Shown in pieces: positions 8,504-15,800 of a stretch of 34,303 nucleotides of DNA. Each line of letters begins with the position of its first letter. Positions within the stretch are counted from its first letter, which is position 1. Both the position numbers and the translations under genes were made by a program. The notes beneath the pieces are model-generated. The model did not search any database. It was not told the DNA's origin and saw nothing but the letters and a program-made list of their open reading frames with translations. The DNA is from Bacteroidales bacterium (lineage in GTDB: Bacteria; Bacteroidota; Bacteroidia; Bacteroidales; FEN-979). The stretch covers positions 1 through 34,303 of the forward strand of contig JADGPR010000031.1 in the NCBI GenBank assembly GCA_017882335.1, read 5' to 3'.

Positions 8504-9784
8504 CATCAGCAATGCTGCAATGATCAGGAAAACTCCTCCCATGACCACAGCGGTGAGGCGGTTGTTGTGCAGCAAATGCAGCATGATCCAGCCAAACGCA
8601 AGGGATGCAATGATCTCGGGTAATACAATAAAAAAATTGAAAATACCCATGTATACTCCTGTCTTCTCTGCCGGTATTGAACTGGAAAGGATGGCATAGG
8701 GCATGGAAAGGATACTTGCCCATGCGATTCCAACGCCGGTCATGGAAATCAGGAGAAGGTATTTGTCGTGGATAATCCCTATTGATAATAGTCCTGCTGC
8801 GCCACAAAGCAGGCAGATGGTATGTGCCCATTTCCTTCCGGTGATCTGTGCCAGTTTTGGGATAACGAATGAAAAGGCAAAGCAGACCAGTGAATACATA
8901 CCGAAACACAGGCTGGCCCATTCAATGCCACTCTGGTAAAGCGGGGATTTTTCATCCGGGGCCATAAAAACATTCCGGGCTACTGCAACCGAGAAATAAA
9001 GCCACATGCAGAAAAGCCCCAACCATGTGAAGAATTGCACCCATGCGAGTTTCCTCATGGTGGCGGGCATATGCAGGATATCCTGGAAAATCTCTTTAAA
9101 AAAAATGATGATTCCCTTCTTCTCCTTTTTTTGGTGACGGAATGCTGCAAGGTCTTCAGGAGGATATTCTTTTGTGCGGAGGATGGTCCAAAGTACGGCT
9201 CCCAGAAACACAGCAGCCCCGAGGTAAAAAGAGAACCTGACAGTCGAAGGGATTGCATTACCGATCGTTCCCCCCGAGGTAACATGAAACCAATTGGTAA
9301 GGATCCAGGGCAGGGCAGAAGCAATCACGGCTCCGGCTCCGATAAAAAAGCTCTGCATGGCAAATCCGCGGGTACGTTGTTGGTCGGGTAACATGTCGGC
9401 CACAAATGCCCGGAAAGGCTCCATGGAGACGTTGATGGAGGCATCAAGGATCCATAACAGTCCGGCTGCCATCCATAAGGCAGAACAGTTGGGCATAAAA
9501 ACCAGCGCTGTGGAGGCAAGCAAGGCGCCTGTTAAAAAATATGGTCTCCTTCTTCCGAGCTTGTTCCAGGTGCGATCGCTCATGTTCCCGATTATGGGCT
9601 GAACGATCAGACCGGTGAGCGGCGCCGCAAGCCAGAGTAATGGAATCTGGTCGGGCCGGGCGCCAAGGTATTCGTAAATAGCACTCATGTTGGCCATCTG
9701 CAAACCCCATCCGAACTGGATCCCGAAGAATCCAAAACTCATGTTCCAGATCTGCCAGAAAGATAGTGCAGGTTTATTATTCAT
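8480..9784 (-). CDS. MFS transporter, SLC45/GPH-like (maltose or maltodextrin), copy 2
   Basis: First gene of the minus-strand alpha-glucan locus, 434 residues with about 12 hydrophobic helices. Helix 1 has the aromatic motif SFGFFGIQFGWGLQ, typical of SLC45/sucrose-symporter-like proteins. The loop motif MSDRTWNKLGRRRPYF at about residues 74-89 matches the one in the second transporter of the locus. A long basic cytoplasmic loop (about 210-225) separates the two halves. The adjacent malQ gives the strongest context for maltose/maltodextrin uptake, an inference. The last few residues (RVKSEE) are encoded by a tandem repeat and so are probably not functionally constrained. A -7-like box lies about 40 bases upstream of the start. 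Confidence 0.9.
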   Translation of the reverse strand: MNNKPALSFWQIWNMSFGFFGIQFGWGLQMANMSAIYEYLGARPDQIPLLWLAAPLTGLIVQPIIGNMSDRTWNKLGRRRPYFLTGALLASTALVFMPNCSALWMAAGLLWILDASINVSMEPFRAFVADMLPDQQRTRGFAMQSFFIGAGAVIASALPWILTNWFHVTSGGTIGNAIPSTVRFSFYLGAAVFLGAVLWTILRTKEYPPEDLAAFRHQKKEKKGIIIFFKEIFQDILHMPATMRKLAWVQFFTWLGLFCMWLYFSVAVARNVFMAPDEKSPLYQSGIEWASLCFGMYSLVCFAFSFVIPKLAQITGRKWAHTICLLCGAAGLLSIGIIHDKYLLLISMTGVGIAWASILSMPYAILSSSIPAEKTGVYMGIFNFFIVLPEIIASLAFGWIMLHLLHNNRLTAVVMGGVFLIIAALLMQRVKSEE

Positions 9785-9823
9785 GGATCGGAAGTTTCAG
9801 ATTAGAATAAGAATATAAAAGAT

Positions 9824-9831
9824 CAAAATTA
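9824..9831 (-). promoter_or_regulatory. Candidate -7 box (TAATTTTG) for the alpha-glucan operon
   Basis: On the minus strand this reads TAATTTTG, a perfect match to the Bacteroidota TAnnTTTG -7 consensus, 39 bases upstream of the transporter ATG. No clear TTTG -33 box is visible at 19-21 bases upstream, so support rests on the -7 element and position. Confidence 0.4.
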
Positions 9832-9883
9832 AAAATTCAACCGGAAAATGAAGAAAAAATTATTTTCTGAAAAGGAACCGGAA

Positions 9884-9939
9884 ACTGGATGCTGGATGCT
9901 AGATGCTGGATGCTGGATACTGGATGCTGGATGCTGGAT
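9884..9939. repeat. Tandem heptamer array (GCTGGAT)8
   Basis: Eight uninterrupted 7-base units: ACTGGAT, GCTGGAT, GCTAGAT, GCTGGAT, GCTGGAT, ACTGGAT, GCTGGAT, GCTGGAT. Substitutions cluster at the first position of the unit. The same unit occurs at 23263-23297, inverted at 23763-23811, and within a gene at 31050-31077. It lies in the gap upstream of the alpha-glucan operon, the largest intergenic gap in the window. Confidence 0.95.
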
Positions 9940-9964
9940 GTGTGTGTCTGGGTTTGGGAACTGC

Positions 9965-10037
9965 GAACTTGAAACTTTGAAACTTTGTGACTCTGTGACT
10001 CTGTGATTTTGTGACTTTGAACTTTACAAACTTTATA
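9965..10037. repeat. Degenerate GAAACTTTG / CTGTGACT tandem repeat
   Basis: Short units of GAAACTTT, GTGACTCT and GTGACTTT follow each other over about 70 bases, starting 25 bases after the heptamer array and ending at the stop codon of the methyltransferase remnant. The units are too diverged to define one period. Confidence 0.55.
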
Positions 10038-10038
10038 A

Positions 10039-10350
10039 CTACTTCCTGCAAATTACAACAAACTCCTTGGAATCACCGGATAAGGGGTTTCCCTTGTAAT
10101 CGCCGAAAATTGAATACGATTTAAATTTCGACTGTGGGAGAAGATATTCAAGTTCATACCGGAAGAAGAACCGCAGTTCAGAATTCCATGTTTCGAAAAA
10201 AGTATTCTCTCCGTCATTCCACTCGAATCGCATCGAAAGGTGATTGACCTGGGTAACAAGGTCACTGTGCGAAGTATCCACATCCGAGCGGAGCTTGGCA
10301 TAGATCAGGTCATAAAAACGGGCGAAGAACGGCGGATATTTGGTATCCAT
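10039..10350 (-). pseudogene. Class I SAM-dependent methyltransferase with internal deletion
   Basis: The 103-residue open frame starts like a complete small-molecule/protein methyltransferase (FYDLIYAKLRSDVDTSH, residues 12-28) and ends like one (residues about 36-103, with FFRYELEYLL, SIFGDYKGNPL and KEFVVICRK). The part between, which in this family holds the SAM-binding G-x-G motif I and motifs II-IV (roughly 110-130 residues), is absent. The join falls near residue 28, about position 10266, and keeps the frame. The product cannot bind SAM in the normal way, so I call it a remnant, though the intact frame leaves room for a short expressed protein. It is flanked by tandem repeats on both sides. 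The family assignment is from memory of homologues, not a search. Confidence 0.6.
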
Positions 10351-10357
10351 AAAGGTT

Positions 10358-10374
10358 ACGCGTCACGCGTCACG
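10358..10374. repeat. Short GCGTCAC tandem repeat
   Basis: Reads ACGCGTCACGCGTCACG, two and a half copies of a 7-base unit containing the palindrome ACGCGT. It lies between the small TPR gene and the methyltransferase remnant start. Confidence 0.6.
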
Positions 10375-10390
10375 ATTTTAGGTTAAAACT

Positions 10391-10666
10391 TTACACGTTG
10401 AGTGCGATTACGGTAGCAATCAACCCCAGCACCAGTGGAACTAGAATAAGGACCTTTGTCCTGTCTTTCCGGATTTGCTCGTTACAGGCATCAATTCTTT
10501 CCAGCACAAAAGGATCGTCGGGTTTGTAGGGCAATGCTTGTTTATAATGCTCTCTTGCCGACCGGAACAGTTCTATTTTGGTAAAATCAAGTCCTCTCTG
10601 GATATAATAACGATATTGAATCTCATCATGAGAGAGGTTTTCTTCATTGATTTCCTGATGTGCCAT
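10391..10666 (-). CDS. Small TPR-like protein with C-terminal membrane anchor
   Basis: A 91-residue protein I do not recognise by name. Residues about 20-66 form a single tetratricopeptide-type helical hairpin (RGLDFTKIELFRSAREHYKQ, then ALPYKPDDPFVLERIDACNEQI). Residues about 71-91 are a hydrophobic helix ending the protein (LVPLVLGLIATVIALNV), preceded by basic residues KDRTK, so the tail is likely inserted in the inner membrane with the TPR part in the cytoplasm. Such tail-anchored TPR micro-proteins usually act as scaffolds. No partner is obvious here. It lies downstream of the DUF3078 gene beyond a strong terminator, so it is probably transcribed separately. Confidence 0.7.
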   Translation of the reverse strand: MAHQEINEENLSHDEIQYRYYIQRGLDFTKIELFRSAREHYKQALPYKPDDPFVLERIDACNEQIRKDRTKVLILVPLVLGLIATVIALNV

Positions 10667-10693
10667 AGGTTTCAGTTTATAGTGGAATAAAAG

Positions 10694-10718
10694 GGGCTTT
10701 GATCAATCATCAAAGCCC
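10694..10718 (-). terminator. Rho-independent terminator after the DUF3078 gene
   Basis: Perfect 10-base arms GGGCTTTGAT and ATCAAAGCCC around a 5-base loop. On the minus strand the stem is followed by CTTTTATT, a modest T-rich tail. It lies 36 bases past the stop of the minus-strand DUF3078 gene. Confidence 0.75.
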
Positions 10719-10753
10719 AAAAGTAATAATTTCTTGGTTAACCGTAAAGGGAT

Positions 10754-11695
10754 CTATCTGAATTTATAGGTCAGCCCTATCCCGAACAATTCCTTGAATT
10801 GGGTACGCGGACCGGGTTCACCGGTGGGCGCAGTCTTGATCTTAACATGGTCATCATAAATGAGCTGTGTTGCGATGGAAGCTGCCAGCCATTTATTGAC
10901 CTTCATGGTCAGGAGCAGGCTCCAGTTTACATCGATATTCCCGAAATGCTCGATATAATCTGTGAAAAACTCTACCGTGGTTGAGAGATTGATTGTTTTC
11001 GAAAGGTCCTTGTTCAAATCAGCACGTACATAAGGTCCGAACTCCGCATGCATCTTTTTACCCCTGTCAACCCCAAATGCTCCTGAATCAGAAAGTTTTT
11101 TATCCAGGACGAAGGTAAATCTTCCGGATGAAGGCGACATGAATAAAGAAAACCATTTTACGGGTGCATAAGTAACACCTAAACCAGCAACAAGATAACC
11201 CGGCGACATAAAATTTGAAGTGACTGTACTGTCATCCGGATAATTGTACCCGGCACTGAATTGTGTACGAAAATTGACCAGTAAGGTAAGCAGCCATTTA
11301 TTATCTTTCGAAATGGAATACCCATACGCGCTCGTTATTTCCAGCTTATCATTCGATTTTGTAGTCTTTGCATCTTTCATTTTCCCCTGGATATTAAATC
11401 CATATCCCATATCAAACGTATTTCCCCAGGAATGTTTTCCCTTTTTATAGTTGGCCTGAAGGTTTAAGAAAGAGTTTAATCCCAAAGAATTCTGACCCCC
11501 GGACGACCAGTTTGAGAAGGTTGCTTGTGAGAAACTGAGGGCTGCGGTTCCATTCAGGTACCAGGCTTTGACCGTGTCAGTTCTAATTTCTGCTATGGCA
11601 TCCTTTGCCTTGGATACTTTACCGATATCCTTATCCTGACTCATTAACAGCCCGGGAAAGAAAATGAGTAAAGAAAAAAGTAATAAATTTTTCAT
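10754..11695 (-). CDS. DUF3078 family outer-membrane-like protein
   Basis: Conserved Bacteroidota protein of 313 residues, role unknown. Signal peptide at residues 1-19 (ends LLMSQ). The mature part opens with WYLNGTAALSFSQATFSNW-SSGGQ at about residues 45-68, the hallmark of DUF3078. It then shows alternating amphipathic strands rich in aromatic residues (KGKHSWGNTFDMGYG, TVEFFTDYIEHFGNIDVNW) and ends with a terminal aromatic strand LTYKFR, consistent with an outer-membrane beta-barrel. It is transcribed alone on the minus strand, with a clear terminator downstream. The stretch just upstream contains a small AATTATGAATTATGA repeat. Confidence 0.85.
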   Translation of the reverse strand: MKNLLLFSLLIFFPGLLMSQDKDIGKVSKAKDAIAEIRTDTVKAWYLNGTAALSFSQATFSNWSSGGQNSLGLNSFLNLQANYKKGKHSWGNTFDMGYGFNIQGKMKDAKTTKSNDKLEITSAYGYSISKDNKWLLTLLVNFRTQFSAGYNYPDDSTVTSNFMSPGYLVAGLGVTYAPVKWFSLFMSPSSGRFTFVLDKKLSDSGAFGVDRGKKMHAEFGPYVRADLNKDLSKTINLSTTVEFFTDYIEHFGNIDVNWSLLLTMKVNKWLAASIATQLIYDDHVKIKTAPTGEPGPRTQFKELFGIGLTYKFR

Positions 11696-11709
11696 GATAT
11701 TTCCATTTT

Positions 11710-11747
11710 AATTATGAATTATGAAATATGAGATTTGAATTCTGAAA
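11710..11747. repeat. AATTATGAATTATGA-type dispersed repeat, copy 1
   Basis: AATTATGAATTATGAAATATG followed closely by AGATTTGAATTCTGAA-like sequence. A second copy with the same order of words occurs at 34157-34197. It lies in the 5' region of the DUF3078 gene. Confidence 0.45.
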
Positions 11748-11772
11748 CAACAAAATAATTAAACGACTAAAC

Positions 11773-11808
11773 AACTCGCCAACTCGCCAACTCGCCAGCT
11801 CGCCAGCT
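11773..11808. repeat. Tandem octamer (AACTCGCC)4 at the mscL stop codon
   Basis: Four 8-base units, AACTCGCC three times and AGCTCGCC once, run to the mscL stop codon. On the coding strand the TAG stop is followed directly by CTGGCGAG units. There are no spacers. Confidence 0.85.
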
Positions 11809-12226
11809 ATTTCTTCAACAGGTCCCTGATCTCCGTGAGTAATTCCTGGTCTTTTGTAGGAGCCTGAGGCATAGCAGGGATTTCGGTTTTCTTCCGGTTC
11901 ATCCTCGACACCCCTTTGACGATCATAAAAATGGAAAAGGCGATAATGCTGAAGTCAACCAGGGTTTGGATAAAGCTCCCAAGTTTGAGGTTGACAGCTT
12001 GCTTGAGGATCTTCCCTGTTACCGGATCAGTTACTGCATCTTTCATCGTGATATGAATATCAGTAAAATTCATACCGCCCAGTAATAGCCCGATCGGTGG
12101 CATGATGAGATCATTGACCAGGGAGGCAATTATTTTTCCGAATGCTGCTCCGATGATGATACCAACAGCAAGATCGATCATGTTACCTTTAACGGCAAAC
12201 TCCTTGAATTCCTTTAACATTTTCAT
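11807..12226 (-). CDS. mscL: Large-conductance mechanosensitive channel
   Basis: Homopentameric inner-membrane channel that opens under membrane tension in hypo-osmotic shock. It has 139 residues. The N-terminal amphipathic helix [20 protein letters not shown] leads into TM1 with the pore-lining [23 protein letters not shown] region. A periplasmic loop (about 60-85) follows, then TM2 ([12 protein letters not shown]), and a charged C-terminal helix [13 protein letters not shown] use the ATG at 12226. A TTG 12 codons upstream is in frame but lies upstream of the likely -7 box and adds non-family sequence. An ATG two codons later (12220) is also possible. Confidence 0.95.
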   Translation of the reverse strand: MKMLKEFKEFAVKGNMIDLAVGIIIGAAFGKIIASLVNDLIMPPIGLLLGGMNFTDIHITMKDAVTDPVTGKILKQAVNLKLGSFIQTLVDFSIIAFSIFMIVKGVSRMNRKKTEIPAMPQAPTKDQELLTEIRDLLKK

Positions 12227-12251
12227 GTCTGTATCTTTTAGATTAAGGGAA

Positions 12252-12283
12252 TAAAAATACAACTATGAATTACAAAATGCAAA
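12252..12283 (-). promoter_or_regulatory. Candidate mscL promoter (-33 TTTG, -7 TATTTTTA)
   Basis: On the minus strand TTTG (12280-12283) is followed after 20 bases by TATTTTTA (12252-12259), matching the Bacteroidota TTTG/TAnnTTTG pattern in 11 of 12 fixed-or-spacing features. The implied transcript starts about 15-20 bases upstream of the ATG at 12226, supporting that start. Confidence 0.5.
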
Positions 12284-12438
12284 AACTCATCACGTAATTA
12301 CACGTTATTTTGATTCTGATATGGAATAAGATTAGAATGAACATGTTGTCAATGATCAAAATATCAGTTTCCCGGGATGGTCTTTCATGAAATATTTATT
12401 TTTAGAAGATCAGGAAGGTGCAAGTACGATAATTTATC

Positions 12439-12446
12439 TATTTTTG
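12439..12446 (+). promoter_or_regulatory. Candidate -7 box (TATTTTTG) for the metal-efflux operon
   Basis: Perfect TAnnTTTG match 25 bases upstream of the ATG at 12471. No convincing -33 TTTG is seen at the expected spacing. The position argues that translation starts at 12471 and not at the upstream in-frame ATG at 12387. Confidence 0.45.
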
Positions 12447-12470
12447 TACATGCAATTGATCAAAGCAGGG

Positions 12471-12785
12471 ATGAAAAAAGTCTTTAATTTACTGATGGCA
12501 TTTTATGTATTGGTGATGGTTTTCGCACCTTGCGTGGATGAAGATCTTTCCGGTGATACAAATCCCCGTCCGGTGATCAGTTCAGCTGCGTTACCCATTC
12601 ACCAGGACCAGCACGACTGCTGCTCTCCTTTTTGCACCTGTTCCTGTTGCAGTGCTCCCTTTGAAGTATTGAAAACCTTTATCATTTCACAGGATTTTTC
12701 CCAACACGCAACGCTGACTTTCTTCTTTAATTCCCGGTTCCAAACCCGCTGCGACTTTACGATTTGGGAACCTCCGAAAGCCTGA
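12471..12785 (+). CDS. Cys-rich small exported protein of the metal-efflux operon (DUF6660-like)
   Basis: 104 residues from the ATG at 12471; a longer frame from 12387 adds 28 residues ahead of the signal peptide and is unlikely. Residues 1-21 are a signal sequence (MKKVFNLLMAFYVLVMVFAPC), so the product is exported. Residues about 50-65 hold a dense cluster CCSPFCTCSCC preceded by HQDQHD, six cysteines and two histidines within about 17 residues, well suited to binding soft metal ions. Small proteins of this kind regularly precede CzcA/CusA genes in Bacteroidota. The gene is 58 bases upstream of the pump gene. A periplasmic metal chaperone or sensor is inferred, not shown. Confidence 0.75.
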   Translation: MKKVFNLLMAFYVLVMVFAPCVDEDLSGDTNPRPVISSAALPIHQDQHDCCSPFCTCSCCSAPFEVLKTFIISQDFSQHATLTFFFNSRFQTRCDFTIWEPPKA

Positions 12786-12843
12786 TCCGGTAACCTGAAT
12801 TCCCTTTTCTTTCCCAATCAATCATCTTTTAATTACTACAGGT

Positions 12844-15800
12844 ATGATCAGTCGTATCATTCAATTTTCGATAAAAAATAAATTCATCGTTGGATTATTT
12901 GTGCTGGCTCTGATTGGATGGGGGAGTTATTCGCTGACACGACTTCCCATCGATGCCATCCCCGATATTACCAATAACCAGGTGCAGATCATCTCATTGG
13001 CGCCATCCCTGGCGGTACAGGAGGTTGAAAGTTTTATTACTGCCCCCATTGAGGTCTCCGTCGCAAATATCCCTGATATCATTGAGCTAAGGTCCATTTC
13101 ACGGTTGGGGCTGTCGGTTGTTACTGTTGTATTTAAAGACGGTATAAACGTTTACTGGGCACGCCAGCAACTCAGTGAACGGCTCAAAGAGGCTGAAGAC
13201 GTGATTCCCGCCGGACTGGCGAAGATTGAGCTTGCTCCCATCAGCACTGGGTTGGGTGAAATATACCAGTACCGGCTTGCTGTTGAGAAGGGATATGAGA
13301 AGAAATATCCTCCTATGGAATTAAGGACCCTTCAGGATTGGATAGTGCGTCGTGAAATGCTTGGTACACCAGGCGTTGCCGATATAAATAGCTATGGAGG
13401 TTTCGTAAAACAATACGAAATTGCAGTGAACCCTGAAAGGCTCAGGGGAATGAACCTGACCCTCACAGATATTTTTCGGGCGCTTGAAAAAAATAACGAG
13501 AACACAGGCAGCGCTTATATCGACAAAAAACCCACCGCCTATTTTATCCGTGGGATCGGTTTGGTCAAATCGCTTGATGATATTGAAAAGATAGTTGTAA
13601 GCACTAACCATTCAGGCATCCCCATATTGATACGGGATCTTGCAACGGTTCAATATGGCAGCGCCACCCGTTATGGAGCTTTGGTAGTTGATACTACCGA
13701 AGCCGTAGGAGGCGTGGTTATGATGTTGAAAGGGGCAAACGCTCACGAGGTCATTGATAATGTGGAAACCCGCATTCAATCCATTCAGAAATCTATGCCA
13801 CAAGGAGTGAAAATTGAACCGTTTCTCAATCGTTCCGACCTGGTTGGGCGTGCCATTGGCACTGTCTCCCGAAACCTTATAGAAGGCGCATTGATAGTTA
13901 TATTCATTCTGGTCTTGCTGCTGGGCAATATGCGCGCAGGGCTTATCGTGGCTTCGGTTATACCGTTATCCATGCTCTTTGCTATTTCTCTAATGAATCT
14001 CTTTGGCGTATCGGGCAACCTGATGAGTTTAGGGGCTATTGACTTTGGTTTGATTGTGGACGGTGCGGTTATCATTGTCGAAAGCGTGGTACACCGTATA
14101 TCCATGAGCAAGCATCACCATCCAGGTATTACCAGGCTTTCGCAGCAACAGATGGACGAAAATGTATTCGAGTCGGCCAAACGAATGATGAGTTCGGCCA
14201 CTTTCGGGCAGATCATTATCCTTATTGTTTACCTGCCTATAATGGCATTGGTGGGCATCGAAGGTAAAATGTTCCGACCCATGGCTCAGGTAGTGGCTTT
14301 TGCCTTACTGGGTGCAGCCATTCTTTCACTGACATATGTCCCATTAGCTTCGGCTTTATTCCTGAGTAAAAAGACCGAACACAAACACAATTTTTCCGAT
14401 ACGCTTATGGATTGGATTCATAAAGCCTTTAATCCTGTAATTACTTTTGCACTCGGGCATAAATTGTTGGTTTCCGTTTCAACTTTCATATTATTCCTTT
14501 TTAGTTTATTCGTTTTTAATCGGTTGGGAGGAGAATTTATTCCACAACTCGAAGAAGGCGATCTGGCTGCAGGAATTATAACGCTGCAAGGCGGTTCTCT
14601 CAGTAATACAATTGAAATGGTTGAAAAAGCTAATAAAATATTGCTTGACAATTTCCCTGAAATAAAACATACCGTATGTAAAATTGGTGCAGGGGAAATC
14701 CCTACCGACCCTACCCCAATGGAAACAGGCGATTATATTATTACACTCAAAGACAAAAGCGAATGGACAACCGCCAAAACCCGTGAAGAACTGGTTGCGA
14801 AAATGGAAGAAAAACTGGTAGTATTGGCAGGCGTCAAATTCGAGTTCCAGCAACCAATTCAAATGCGTTTCAACGAACTGCTTTCTGGTTCGAAACAGGA
14901 TATTGCCATTAAAATATTTGGCGACGACCTGAACACCCTGTCCGGGAAAGCAGCCGAAGTTGAGAAAATAATCCGGCAAATTGAAGGTGTCTCAGATATA
15001 AACGTGGAGAAAGTCACCGGATTGGCACAGGTGCAGGTTGAATATAACCGTGACCGACTTGCTCAATACGGACTTTCGGTTGATGATGTAAACCGTGTGT
15101 TGAAGTCTGCCTTTGCAGGAAGTCAGGCCGGAGTGGTATTCGACCAGGAAAAACGGTTCGGCCTGGTTGTTCGTCTTGATAAAGATTACCGCCAAAGCCT
15201 CGATGATGTTAAGAACCTTTCGGTAGCCCTTCCCAATGGCGGGCAAATATCTTTTGATCAGGTTGCCGCTATTGAGATAAAATCAGGTCCTGCACAAGTT
15301 TCACGGGAAGACACCAAAAGACGTATAACCATTGGTTTTAACGTTCGTAACCGTGATGTCCAAAGTGTTATTGCCGAAGTAACAAAACAGATTGATACAA
15401 AGGTACAATTGCCGACAGGCTACTATGTTTCGTATGGTGGCCAGTTCCAGAACCTCGTGGCAGCAAAGAACAGGCTTGCCATTGCTGTTCCCGTCGCGCT
15501 GCTGCTTATATTTGTACTGCTCTATTTCACATTCCATTCCGTGAAGCAAACCTTGTTAATTTATTCGGCTGTACCAATGTCAGCAATTGGCGGGGTGTTT
15601 GCACTGTGGTTGCGGGGTATGAACTTTTCTATTTCGGCTGGTGTGGGCTTTATTGCATTATTTGGTGTGGCAGTGCTCAATGGCATTGTACTGATTGCTG
15701 AATTCAACCGTCTCGAAAAAGAAGGTGTCACCGATATTACCGAACGGGTATTGAAAGGTTTGCGCATACGGTTACGTTCTATTATTGTTACGGGAGCTGC

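Noticed and set aside
9884-9939. CRISPR array
   Set aside because: Units are 7 bases, directly joined with no spacers, and no cas genes are present.
12227-12262. TTG start for mscL
   Set aside because: It lies at or upstream of the likely -7 element and adds residues not found in MscL.
12294-12338. Possible operator between mscL and the efflux operon (GTAATTAC palindrome; ATTCTGAT/ATTAGAAT arms)
   Set aside because: Short, imperfect and AT-rich; positions relative to the predicted promoters give no strong case.
12387-12470. Upstream start for the Cys-rich protein
   Set aside because: It would put 28 residues ahead of the signal peptide and lies upstream of the TATTTTTG -7 box.
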